NCBI GenBank assembly: GCA_020633205.1
Contig: JACKEB010000014.1
Coordinates: 434,001 to 498,000, forward strand
DNA: 64,000 nt
Source of the DNA: Polyangiaceae bacterium
GTDB taxonomy: Bacteria; Myxococcota_A; Polyangia; Polyangiales; Polyangiaceae
Direction of reading: 5' to 3'
Position numbers and translations under genes: made by a program. Positions within the stretch are counted from its first letter, which is position 1; each line of letters starts with the position of its first letter. Below, one piece after another: positions 50,856 through 59,483 of this stretch. The notes under the pieces are model-generated. The model had not been told where the DNA came from. It searched no databases and saw nothing but the letters and a program-made list of their open reading frames with translations.

Positions 50856-51461
50856 ATGAACATCAGGACCAACGTCACGCCCTTGGCGTGGCTCATCACG
50901 GGCTGTCTAGCGCTCGCCGCGTGTCAGCAAACAGCAGACACTTCCACCAGCAGTCAGGCACTCGAGAACAGCGAGCGCACCGCGGCTGATCCCAGCGCCA
51001 GTGACGACGCGGATCCACCTCCACCTCCCCACGGTCATCACCATCGCGGTCCTCCGCCAGAGGCGATCAGCGCCTGTACGGATCTGGCGGTCGACGCCAG
51101 CTGCACCGTCACGCTGTCGGGGCCCGACGGGGAACGCACGCTCGACGGAACGTGTCGCAGCATGCCGGCACCAGCGGACTCTGCCGCTGACAATACAGCG
51201 GTTGTGGCCTGTGTCCCTACGGATATGCCTCCGCCGCGGCATCATCGTGGCCCTCCGCAAGAAGCCTTCGACGCCTGTGCCAGTCTCGAGGCGGACGCAG
51301 CGTGCAGTGTGACGCTACCCGGGCCCGACGGGGAGCATACCATCGAAGGCACGTGCCGCACCGCGCGGGACTCGGACACTCTTCTGTGTGTGCCGGTTCA
51401 TCCGCCGGGACCACCACCTGGGCCGCCTCCGGGCGCGCCAGATGGCGACGCGGAGGAATGA
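50856..51461 (+). CDS. Lipoprotein with two PPxEAxxAC four-Cys modules
   Basis: The ATG follows AAGGAG. MNIRTNVTPLAWLITGCLAL and AAC give a lipoprotein signal. Two modules follow, each introduced by a His/Pro stretch: PPPEAISAC-x8-C-x16-C-x18-C and PPQEAFDAC-x8-C-x16-C-x9-C; both carry GPDGE between Cys 2 and 3. This is an internal duplication of the module in the 48779 lipoprotein. The arrangement suggests disulfide-bonded knots with His-rich linkers. Function unknown; its position next to the Spy operon suggests an envelope stress or metal role. Confidence 0.82.
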   Translation: MNIRTNVTPLAWLITGCLALAACQQTADTSTSSQALENSERTAADPSASDDADPPPPPHGHHHRGPPPEAISACTDLAVDASCTVTLSGPDGERTLDGTCRSMPAPADSAADNTAVVACVPTDMPPPRHHRGPPQEAFDACASLEADAACSVTLPGPDGEHTIEGTCRTARDSDTLLCVPVHPPGPPPGPPPGAPDGDAEE

Positions 51462-51464
51462 CGT

Positions 51465-52241
51465 TCAACGCCGTCGCGAGGTGTTGCGCTCGTGGAGGAT
51501 GCGCAGCCCATACAGCGTGAGCGTGTCGTCCACCGTCTCCAGGCTCGTTGTGTGCTGCGCGATCAACGTCGCTAGGCCACCGGTCGCGATCACTTTGCAC
51601 TCGAAGCCCAGTTCATCGATCAGCTTCTCCACGAGGCCGTCTACCAGGCTCGCGTAGCCGTGAACGATCCCTGACTGAAGCGAGTGCGTCGTGTTGCGAC
51701 CCACCACCTTCGGAGGGACCGCGATCTCGATGCGCGAGAGCTTGGCGGCGCGCCCAAGGAGGCCGTCCAAGCTGACCTGGATGCCGGGCACGATGACTCC
51801 CCCGAGGTACTCCGCCTTGGGAGAGATGCAGTCGAAGGTCGTCGCGGTACCGAAGTCCACCACGATGACTCCCGCGCGGATACGCTCGAAGGCAGCGACG
51901 GCGTTTACGACGCGGTCCGCGCCAACGTCTCGCGGGTTCTCGTAGAGGATGCTGATGCCCGTCTTCAAGCCGGGCCCCACGACTAGCGCTTCGCGGGCGA
52001 AGGCGTGGCGTACGGCATCCATCATCACGTCGGTGAGCGGAGGCACGACGCTCGCGATGATTGCCGCAGAGACCACGCTCGGGTCGATGCCGCGCAGGGC
52101 CAACATCTGGCGCAGCAAGACGCCGTACTCATCCGCAGTGCGAGCGCGAACCGTTTCCGAGCGGAATGTCTGTACGAGGTCTTCGTCATCGTACAATCCG
52201 AAGGCGATGTTGGTGTTTCCGATGTCTACGGCTAAGAGCAT
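51465..52241 (-). CDS. coaX: Type III pantothenate kinase
   Basis: The 258-residue protein contains DIGNTNIAFGLYD (phosphate loop), the GADRVVNAVAAFE block and VVDFGTATTFDCIS, all typical of CoaX (ASKHA fold). It phosphorylates pantothenate in the first step of CoA synthesis in the cytoplasm and needs a monovalent cation. The start follows an AGGGAAG. It lies 22 bp downstream of the HEAT-cyclophilin gene on the same strand. Confidence 0.96.
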   Translation of the reverse strand: MLLAVDIGNTNIAFGLYDDEDLVQTFRSETVRARTADEYGVLLRQMLALRGIDPSVVSAAIIASVVPPLTDVMMDAVRHAFAREALVVGPGLKTGISILYENPRDVGADRVVNAVAAFERIRAGVIVVDFGTATTFDCISPKAEYLGGVIVPGIQVSLDGLLGRAAKLSRIEIAVPPKVVGRNTTHSLQSGIVHGYASLVDGLVEKLIDELGFECKVIATGGLATLIAQHTTSLETVDDTLTLYGLRILHERNTSRRR

Positions 52242-52263
52242 GCTTCCCTCATTGTCAGCGTGG

Positions 52264-54507
52264 TCACTGACCGGCGATCGTGGCCTTCTGGATCACGTCC
52301 CCCTCGACGACGCGGTCCCAGTCCCCGGTGGCCTTGCCGAGCAATGGATAGCCACCGTCGAGGCGGGGAAATTGGCCGAGAGTGACGAAGAGCTGGCTCG
52401 AGGCGGTGTCCCTGCCGCTCAGCGCGAGTCCGATGCCCAAGCGACCGAACGGGACCGGTGACGTCTCACAGCGTAGCGGCTCGCCTTCCGCGCCACCGTA
52501 GCTGTCGCTGCTCGGGTCACCGAACTGCACCACGAAGGCCGGCACCACGCGGTGCATCGTCAGCCCGTTGTAGAAGCCCTTTTGCACGAGCTCCTGGATG
52601 CGCGCGACGGATACCGGCGCGAGGGTCGGATCCAGCTCGAGGCCAAGCTTGCCCGTGTCTAGCTCCAGGTTCACCACGAGCTTGTGATCCGGACGCGGTA
52701 GCTCGAGGGCTGCGATCGACTTCGGCGCGCTGAACTCGGTGCAGCTAGCGCGCTTGTTGCCCGCAGTACGCAGCGCCTTCTCTGCGTGAGAGCGCAAAGT
52801 CGCGTTGGTGGACTTGCAGTAGCCCTGTACTAGCTTCTCTCGCTTGGAGGCTTGCTTGGTGTCTTTTAGCGAGACGGCTGCCAGGGCATCGAGCAACACA
52901 CCGGTGATCTCAACCTGGCTTGGATCGCGCTTCTGCTCCAGAGCGCTGAAGAGTGCCGCGACGACCTCCGGCTCTGGCGCGAACTGCGCACCTTCCTCTT
53001 CGGCTTTGCTCCCGCGGTCCGGGTGGGCCGCCAGGATCTCGGCCGCCACCGCGACGACTCCCGGCTCCTTGGCCTTGAGTGCTTCCGTAAGGATTCGATA
53101 CTGGTCCGCAGCCTCTGGGTGGCTTGCCAAGAGGTTCAGCGCGCCTTCGCGCACACGGCGATCGCTATGCTTCGTCAGTTCGTGCCAGCGGATATAGCGG
53201 GCTCGAGTGAGTTCTCCGCGATCCAGCACTTCGAGGACGTGTTTTGCCTTCACGTAGGAGTCGTCGGGATCACACTCGACGAGCTTGGGATAAAGGCTCC
53301 GCGTGCCGGCGACACGCGCCGCCGCGCTACAGCGCAGCAAGATGGCGCGGCGCCGTTCAGGCTTCTTCTCCGGAAGCGGCAGCTCCGCCAGGGCCTCGAG
53401 AGCTGCCTGAGCGGAGCGCAACGGCGGTCGTAGGCCACTGAGTAGCTCGAAGATGAGCGCGAACTCCGGCTTGCCGAGGCTGGCCGTGACCTGAGTTTGG
53501 TCCTTCGCGAGAGCGGCCAACGCGTCGCGCAGTGCATTCTGTCCTGCGGTGTCTAGCTTGCCGAGTCCACGCGCCGCCTCGATGCGGGCCGTCAACGGTT
53601 GCTTCGCGTCGGTGACCACACGGTGTAGCTCCGGCGCTGCGTCTGGGCCGCTGCGGGTCAGGGCACGCACGATGTAGACGCTCTGACCCGACTTCGGGTC
53701 GACCTTCTCGAGCAACGTATCAGCTACTTCGCGGATACGCTTCGCGACGCTCGCGCTCTCGGGGTCGAAGTGGCCAAGAGGAGCGAGGGCGAGAGGGAAA
53801 TTCTGCTCGCTCGCGAGGTCCAGCAGGCTCACCACCGTTTCCCCATGGAGCTTGTGTGCGCGGGCCGCGAGGCGTGTCAACGCGAGCGCCGCCTGCTCTC
53901 TCAGGCCCTTGATCGGCGAACGTAGCCAGGCGTTCAACGTAGCCTCGGCTTCGACACCGCCACAGCGCGCCAGCCCGTCCGCGAGGGCCGTGAACGGTTC
54001 GAGTCCTTCGGCGTTTGGAGTTACCGAGTCGAGGGTCACGCTGAGGCTCGCCGCTCGCGTCACCAGCGCGCGTACGGCAGCGAACTGTTGACCTTCACAG
54101 CTGAAGCCGACTCCGTACGCCGCCCACGTGACCACCTCCGGGTCTTCGTCCCGCAGCCGCTCAATGAGTTGCTTGAAGGCCGTCTGATCGGCGATGCGCG
54201 CCAAAGCTCGCGCCGCCGCACGACGCACCAGCGGGCTCCCGTGTCGTAGGTCAGCGGCCTTGACGGCGCTCGAGTCGCGCTGCTGCTCAGCGAGCAGTAG
54301 TGCCTTCAGGCGATCAGCGACCGCCTCGCTTGGTGCTTCTTCGTCGTCCGCTGCCTGCCCTGAGCCGGCCAAGCTGGTCGCCGAGGGCGCTTGAGAAGCC
54401 GCGCCCGACGCGCTCGCGCTGGCACCGGTGCCTTTTTCCTTGTGGCAACTCAAGATGAACACAGGGACGCAGAGCGCTACGCCCCAAAGCTTCGAGGACG
54501 GAGTCAA
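52264..54507 (-). CDS. HEAT-repeat lipoprotein with C-terminal cyclophilin domain
   Basis: The 747-residue protein starts with a lipoprotein signal ending VFILSC. Residues about 55-570 are HEAT-like helical repeats (LVRRAAARALARIADQTAFK, EDPEVVTWAAYGVGFSC). Residues about 585-747 are a cyclophilin-type prolyl isomerase with FYNGLTMHRVVPAFVVQFGD and GIGLALSGRDTASSQLFVTL; the catalytic Arg, Phe and Gln appear conserved. It should act as a periplasmic folding factor with a large interaction scaffold. Its start overlaps the YdcF-like gene by 4 bp. Confidence 0.9.
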   Translation of the reverse strand: MTPSSKLWGVALCVPVFILSCHKEKGTGASASASGAASQAPSATSLAGSGQAADDEEAPSEAVADRLKALLLAEQQRDSSAVKAADLRHGSPLVRRAAARALARIADQTAFKQLIERLRDEDPEVVTWAAYGVGFSCEGQQFAAVRALVTRAASLSVTLDSVTPNAEGLEPFTALADGLARCGGVEAEATLNAWLRSPIKGLREQAALALTRLAARAHKLHGETVVSLLDLASEQNFPLALAPLGHFDPESASVAKRIREVADTLLEKVDPKSGQSVYIVRALTRSGPDAAPELHRVVTDAKQPLTARIEAARGLGKLDTAGQNALRDALAALAKDQTQVTASLGKPEFALIFELLSGLRPPLRSAQAALEALAELPLPEKKPERRRAILLRCSAAARVAGTRSLYPKLVECDPDDSYVKAKHVLEVLDRGELTRARYIRWHELTKHSDRRVREGALNLLASHPEAADQYRILTEALKAKEPGVVAVAAEILAAHPDRGSKAEEEGAQFAPEPEVVAALFSALEQKRDPSQVEITGVLLDALAAVSLKDTKQASKREKLVQGYCKSTNATLRSHAEKALRTAGNKRASCTEFSAPKSIAALELPRPDHKLVVNLELDTGKLGLELDPTLAPVSVARIQELVQKGFYNGLTMHRVVPAFVVQFGDPSSDSYGGAEGEPLRCETSPVPFGRLGIGLALSGRDTASSQLFVTLGQFPRLDGGYPLLGKATGDWDRVVEGDVIQKATIAGQ

Positions 54508-55004
54508 GCAGAGCTCCTCGCGTCCGCTCTTCGGGACAAGTAGCGATCCAGCGCGGACTTGAAGAGCTCCGACAAGGAGCGCTGTGCTCGAGTCGACGCC
54601 GAAATGGGGGAGCGCGCAGGGTGCTCAGTGACACGCAGGCCGTGGTCGCGAAAGAGGCCTGCCGCGCGGCGCATGTGGAAGTCGCAGGTCACCAAGCGGA
54701 TGTGGTCGATAGCGTGCGCGTCGAGCAGCGCTCGGCTGAAGAAGGCGTTCTCGCGAGTGGAGCAGGAGCGAGCCTCTTCCAAGATCAACTCACCCGGGAC
54801 ACCTAGGCGCTCCAGCTCATGGCGCATCGCCTGGGCTTCGCTGATTCCCTGCCAGCGCTTTCCCCCAGAGACGATCACCCAGCGTGCTCCGTGTTCGCGG
54901 AATACCCGGGCTCCTCGGGCCAGGCGCCGCTTGAGCGCACCGCGAACGTCGCCGCCAGGTTCGACCCGACAACCGAGGATCACGATGGCTAGCTCCGCGC
55001 TCAT
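54504..55004 (-). CDS. YdcF/SanA-like DUF218 protein
   Basis: MSAELAIVILGCRVEPGGDV opens a Rossmann-like DUF218 domain; GARWVIVSGGKRWQG, EEARSCSTRENAFFS and LVTCDFHMRRA are the family's conserved blocks. Related proteins (ElyC, SanA, YdcF) act in cell-envelope carbon metabolism or vancomycin tolerance, with no fixed reaction. No TM helix is visible, unlike SanA. It is coupled to the HEAT-cyclophilin gene by a 4-bp overlap. Confidence 0.85.
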   Translation of the reverse strand: MSAELAIVILGCRVEPGGDVRGALKRRLARGARVFREHGARWVIVSGGKRWQGISEAQAMRHELERLGVPGELILEEARSCSTRENAFFSRALLDAHAIDHIRLVTCDFHMRRAAGLFRDHGLRVTEHPARSPISASTRAQRSLSELFKSALDRYLSRRADARSSA

Positions 55005-55130
55005 GCTCGCCGGACGCTATAACCGATCGCCATCGAGTGGCAATTCAGGCGCCGCGATGGCGTGTCTGTGTCCGGTGAGCCTGGACAATCCCGCGTCGTT
55101 TTGGCGATTTCTCGCGGTGTGCGCGCGGGA

Positions 55131-56864
55131 TCAGCCACGCGTGAGCCTGCGGACGGTCTCAATCAGGCGCTCATGGTTCAGCGGCCCGCACAGCACTTCG
55201 ACTCCGCTCGTGTCGCCGAGGTCGTCCGCGCCTTCACTGACCAGGAGCACGCCTAGCGTGGGCGCGGCCTGGCGTAGGGTCGCAAGGGTTTCCGCTGCTA
55301 TCGGCGCACGCGCCACGAGCACGTTCGTCACAGTCGCTTTCAACACTGCGGCTGCTTCCGCGGGGTTATCCGCTGTACTCACTTCGAAGTGCGCGGCGCG
55401 GAGGGCAGATGCCAAGACGCGGCGCATGCTGGGATCCGCATCGAGCACCAACACGCGGCTCGCGTCAGAGATCGGCGCGTTGAGTTCGATCACCGCGCGC
55501 GTGCCTCCCTCTTCCCTCGGCTCGAGGCGTACCTCGCCTCCGTGATCGCGTACGATTTGTGCCGTGATGGCCAGCCCTAAGCCGGTGCCTGAGCCATGGG
55601 GTTTGGTGGTGGTAAAGGGCTCGAAAGCGCGGTCTCGGATTTCCTCAGCGAGCCCTGGACCATCGTCTTCCACCAGAATTGCCACGTGGCCTTCTGTGGG
55701 GTGCACTGAGAGCCGCACCTTGCCGCCTCCTAGCGCGGCCGCATCGACGGCGTTTGCCACGACATTGACCACGGCTTGAGCCAAACGAGGGGGGTCGTGC
55801 GCCAGTGAAAAGGCTGGCACGTCGGCGATCTCAAGCTCGACTCCGCGCTCCTTGGCCCGAGGAGTCACCATGCGCAGCGCGAGGGCGATCGTCTTGGCGA
55901 TAGGGGCAAGCTCGAGGTTTGCTCGCTCTCTCCGGGCGAAGCCGCACAGATGCTGGACGAAGCTGCCGATGCGCTCTGCCGCGACCTCCATATCGTCCGC
56001 GGCTTCTGCCAGGTCGAGATCGCCGATCTGTTCTGCGATCTGTGCGACGTATCCGGTGCTCGCGCGTATCACCGCCAACGGGTTGTTGATCTCGTGTGCC
56101 ATGCTCGCTGCCATTCGACCGACCGTAGCGAGTCGCTCTGCGTGTTCGAGCTCCCGTTCGAGTTTTCTCCTCGCGGTAACGTCGAGGGATACTTCGGCGA
56201 AGCGCAGCGCGGTGTACTGGGTGCTGGGGACGGGTGAGAGCGAGAGGTGCACCACGATGTCCAGCCCTTGCTTTGTGCGGCGCCTGACCTCGGTAACCTG
56301 GCGTTCTCCGCGGGCGAGGCGCTCATGCGGAGCGCCTCCCGGTTCCAACACGTCGATGGTGCGGCCGATGATCTCCCCCGCTTGGTAGCCGTACAATGTC
56401 TCGGCTCCGTGGTTCCACGACAGGATTAGCCCGTCGTCGGAGACGCCGATGATCGCTTCGAAGCTCGATTGCACCAGCAGCGCAAGCTCGTCGACGTGGG
56501 CTAGCAGCGAGCGTCTTCCACGGTCCAGCTCAGCGAGTTCCACCTCTCGCGTGAGGAGCTCCGCGAACTGGGCGGCATCGAATGGCTTCGCGACGAGGGG
56601 CGCTGTGAGTCTCGGGACGATGCCGTCTGGGTCTGCCATCAAGTAGACGCGGATCCAGGGGTGATCCTCGCGGATCTGTTCGATGAAATCTGGGATCTCC
56701 TCGAGCTCGGTGTCAGCGACGAGCACCATCGGGGGGTTCAGCGCGACGTTGCGCCAGGCCTCGTCCACGGAAGCGGCCCAAGCGGCAATCAGGCCTGCTC
56801 GGGAGACCGCGGAGCACAACGCTCTCGCGGCTTCTTCATCGTCGGAAACGACCAATACGCTCAA
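55131..56864 (-). CDS. Hybrid histidine kinase: receiver, PAS, kinase core, degenerate receiver
   Basis: Over 577 residues: N-terminal receiver (about 1-110) with acidic pair SDDEE, phospho-acceptor site VLVADTE and Lys in VAKPF; PAS domain (about 125-235; ILSWNHGAETLYGYQAGEII); HisKA with MAHEINNPLAVI (His about 257); HATPase with NVVANAVDAA, VEDDGPG and GSGTGLGLAI; and a C-terminal receiver-like domain in which the phospho-acceptor Asp is lost (VLVARAPI). No TM helix, so it is cytoplasmic. The partner regulator is not in the window. It follows the FHA gene by 58 bp. Confidence 0.93.
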   Translation of the reverse strand: MSVLVVSDDEEAARALCSAVSRAGLIAAWAASVDEAWRNVALNPPMVLVADTELEEIPDFIEQIREDHPWIRVYLMADPDGIVPRLTAPLVAKPFDAAQFAELLTREVELAELDRGRRSLLAHVDELALLVQSSFEAIIGVSDDGLILSWNHGAETLYGYQAGEIIGRTIDVLEPGGAPHERLARGERQVTEVRRRTKQGLDIVVHLSLSPVPSTQYTALRFAEVSLDVTARRKLERELEHAERLATVGRMAASMAHEINNPLAVIRASTGYVAQIAEQIGDLDLAEAADDMEVAAERIGSFVQHLCGFARRERANLELAPIAKTIALALRMVTPRAKERGVELEIADVPAFSLAHDPPRLAQAVVNVVANAVDAAALGGGKVRLSVHPTEGHVAILVEDDGPGLAEEIRDRAFEPFTTTKPHGSGTGLGLAITAQIVRDHGGEVRLEPREEGGTRAVIELNAPISDASRVLVLDADPSMRRVLASALRAAHFEVSTADNPAEAAAVLKATVTNVLVARAPIAAETLATLRQAAPTLGVLLVSEGADDLGDTSGVEVLCGPLNHERLIETVRRLTRG

Positions 56865-56910
56865 CTTGCTGCCTCGTCAGTGTGCGCTTCGCGGGATGAA
56901 AAACTGATTG

Positions 56911-56934
56911 GCAGGGTGTTTTTCAACACCCTGC
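56911..56934 (-). terminator. Hairpin with GAAA tetraloop at the FHA gene stop codon
   Basis: On the minus strand GCAGGGTGTT-GAAA-AACACCCTGC forms a perfect 10-bp stem with a GNRA loop; the TGA stop of the FHA gene lies inside. A run GTTTTT follows about 7 bases later. It may end or attenuate transcription before the histidine kinase. Confidence 0.6.
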
Positions 56935-57546
56935 TAGGTCGTCGAGTTTGGCTTTGGCATCGTTCGCCCAGTCATCGAATGTGCCGTCCGCAAACCAGTT
57001 TCTCAGCTCTTCAATGCTGGTCTTCAAGCGCTCCCGGGTTGGGCTCGGCGCGCTGCCCGTCTGAGTGAGCTTGCTGACCAACTCATCGATCGCTTTGCGG
57101 ATGACACTCGCCACTCGTGCGGCTCTCCCGCTCTCACTTGCGTTCTTCAGCAGGGTCTCGATGAGTTCGAGGCTGTTTTCCTGGGTGAGCGTGACGGTGT
57201 TCTCGAGCTGCTTTGGGATCTCGAGGTCGGAGCGCGTGGTGGTACGGGCACGGGAGCGCATGGTGTCCATCCGCATCACCTCCAACAGCGCAGTGCCCAC
57301 GGTGAGGACATCTCCTGGTTGGACGCCGGTGGGGCCTTTGATCAAGTTGCCGTTGACCCTGACACCGTTGGTGCTGTTGAGGTCGGTTACCGTGAGCCCG
57401 TCGCTTGTCAGTCGCAGCGCGCAGTGTTCTCTGGAGACCAGGTCGTCGCTGATCACGATGCTGCAATAGGGGCTGCGTCCGAGGATGGTTTCCCCCCGGC
57501 GGATGGGGAAACGCGTTCCCTTGTATTTCACCCAATAGGTACTCAC
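56923..57546 (-). CDS. FHA-domain protein with helical C-terminus
   Basis: Residues about 1-95 are an FHA domain with the expected GRSPYCSIVI, SREHCALR and NSTNGVRVNG motifs, which bind phosphothreonine. Residues about 110-207 are helical (ENSLELIETLLKNASESGRA, TSIEELRNWFADGTFDDW), possibly an effector dimer. It probably reads Ser/Thr kinase signals. It is divergent from pcnB. Confidence 0.88.
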   Translation of the reverse strand: MSTYWVKYKGTRFPIRRGETILGRSPYCSIVISDDLVSREHCALRLTSDGLTVTDLNSTNGVRVNGNLIKGPTGVQPGDVLTVGTALLEVMRMDTMRSRARTTTRSDLEIPKQLENTVTLTQENSLELIETLLKNASESGRAARVASVIRKAIDELVSKLTQTGSAPSPTRERLKTSIEELRNWFADGTFDDWANDAKAKLDDLAGC

Positions 57547-58014
57547 CGCCCAGCCTGAAAGGATAGCCAGAGGCGGCCGTCGAACGGTATCGAAACCTCG
57601 CCGGGTAAACCTGCCTCAGCCGTTGGCCGCCGTCGGTTGTCGCTGGCCTGGTCGGGTTCGGTCGCAGCCATCTCCACATCGAAACACCGATACCCGGGTT
57701 TCTCTCGAGTGTTCTGTGCAGGGGTGTTCTGCGGGGCGACCCAACAGCTCGGTGGACAGCGCGAACAGGCTTGAGCCGGTGCCTCTAGGTGCCGGCTGGG
57801 GGCGCGTGTAGGTGTGGGCGCGTTTTCGGGCGCCCGGCCGAGCTACTACCATTGGCCCTGGTTTCTCCTTGGGTTGCCTGCTAGAGCGGCCTATCCCGCG
57901 AATTTCCAACGATTGTCGTTTGTTCGCGCCTTCCTTGGGCGAATTCGGATACTCACCAGCTGAGGCCGACACCGCGGCCACCCACCGCAAGGGACAGAAA
58001 GTATCTTGGACGCC
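57547..58014. other. Divergent intergenic region between FHA gene and pcnB
   Basis: 468 bp with promoters for both genes. Open frames show no start signals or family features. GGGACAGAAAG about 25 bp before the pcnB ATG is the only purine-rich element. I see nothing else. Confidence 0.4.
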
Positions 58015-59349
58015 ATGGGACGTCGAAAGTCCCCCGAACCCGAAAAACCAGCTAACTCCGGGCGAGCCCACAGTGGCTCTCAGCCCGAGCGCCCACGTCG
58101 TCGGCGACGGGGGCGAGGCCGCGCTTCAGAGCCTGAAGACGTCCCGCAGTCAGCGCCCGCGAGCAGTTCCGAGCCGCCTCCGCCGTCCGCGCCAGCTTCT
58201 GCGCCGGATCGCTACGCAATCGAGCTCGATCCCGAGCTGATCGACCAGGACGCCGCCAAGGTCGTGCGGCGTCTCGTGCGCCACGGATTCGAGGCCTATC
58301 TCGTGGGTGGCTGCGTGCGAGATTTGCTGCTCGACTGTTCCCCGAAGGACTTTGATGTCGCGACGAACGCGCGCCCTGACGACGTGCGTACGCTGTTTCG
58401 GAACTCACGCATCATCGGGCGCCGTTTCCGTCTCGTTCACGTGTTGTTCTCCGGCGGGAAGATCATCGAGACGGCGACCTTTCGCAAGAACCCGCAGCAG
58501 AGCGACGAGCGGGCCACGGATGATCTACTCATCCGCGACGACAACGCGTTTGGGGAGGCGCACGAGGACGCGGTTCGCCGCGACTTCACCATCAACGGCC
58601 TCTTCTACGACCTGGAGTCCAACGAGGTGCTGGACTGGGTCGGAGGCATTCCGGATATCCGAGCGCGCACGGTGCGGACGATCGGTGACCCGGTTGTGCG
58701 TTTCCTTGAGGATCCTGTACGGATCCTGCGAGCCATCAAGTTCTGTGCACGGCTCGACCTGGGCATTGCCCCGGACGTCTACGACGCGATCGTGCAGTGT
58801 CGTGGTTCGCTTGCCATGGCGGCGCGCCCTCGCCTGTTCGAAGAGGTGCTGCGCTTGATGCGTGGCGGCGCGAGCCATCGTTCGGTCTGGCTGATGTGGG
58901 AGACCGGTGTGCTCGATGTACTGCTGCCGGAGCTGGCGGCGTACCTCTCGGACACCCAGGATTCCGACGGCAGCACCTGGGCGTTGTTCTCGGCCATCGA
59001 CCGCGAGACGAAGCAGCGGGGCGAAGCCTTCGACGATGTCGTGTTGTGGACCGCCTTGCTCCTGGAACCCATGTTGGAGGCTTGTGAAGGTGCCTCCGAT
59101 CGGGTCGAGGCGGCTTTCGACTTCCTGGAGCCAGTGGTTGACCGTTTGAACGTTCCTCGGCGCATTGCTGACGGAGTGCGACGTATCGTAGCGATGATGC
59201 CGCGCCTGCAAACGGGGCGGCCTGGACGCTTCGCGCGCACACCACTCTACGACTACGCCGCGGAGGTGGTGGATCTCGCCAACAAGGCGCGTGGTGTAGA
59301 CGTGAAGCCAAGCCGAGACGCCGCACCCAAAAAGAAGCGGCGCCGCTGA
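58015..59349 (+). CDS. pcnB: Poly(A) polymerase PcnB / CCA-adding enzyme family
   Basis: The ATG at 58015 is preferred over a TTG three codons earlier. After a basic disordered N-terminus (1-70), the class II nucleotidyltransferase head shows YLVGGCVRDLLLDCSPKDFD (about 95-114, with the metal-binding DxD) and RRDFTINGLFYD, then RFLEDPVRILRAIKFCARL. The arrangement and the basic tail (KKKRRR) favour poly(A) polymerase over tRNA CCA transferase. It would add A tails to RNA 3' ends to promote decay. A bidirectional terminator follows. Confidence 0.9.
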   Translation: MGRRKSPEPEKPANSGRAHSGSQPERPRRRRRGRGRASEPEDVPQSAPASSSEPPPPSAPASAPDRYAIELDPELIDQDAAKVVRRLVRHGFEAYLVGGCVRDLLLDCSPKDFDVATNARPDDVRTLFRNSRIIGRRFRLVHVLFSGGKIIETATFRKNPQQSDERATDDLLIRDDNAFGEAHEDAVRRDFTINGLFYDLESNEVLDWVGGIPDIRARTVRTIGDPVVRFLEDPVRILRAIKFCARLDLGIAPDVYDAIVQCRGSLAMAARPRLFEEVLRLMRGGASHRSVWLMWETGVLDVLLPELAAYLSDTQDSDGSTWALFSAIDRETKQRGEAFDDVVLWTALLLEPMLEACEGASDRVEAAFDFLEPVVDRLNVPRRIADGVRRIVAMMPRLQTGRPGRFARTPLYDYAAEVVDLANKARGVDVKPSRDAAPKKKRRR

Positions 59350-59431
59350 CGCCGCTCCCTCACCCCCAAAAACATGCGCTGCTCCTCGTTGACTTGCCGA
59401 GGGCGGGCTCGGGGGGGAGGAACAAACGCAA

Positions 59432-59464
59432 AAGAGGCGGTGCCCAACTGGGACACCGCCTCTT
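59432..59464. terminator. Bidirectional hairpin terminator between pcnB and the double-FHA gene
   Basis: An 11-bp perfect stem (AAGAGGCGGTG / CACCGCCTCTT) is extended by a CCC/GGG pair with one bulge. The minus strand continues TTGCGTTTG, so it is strongest for the leftward gene. Confidence 0.85.
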
Positions 59465-59483
59465 ATATCCGCGGGGAACTGTC

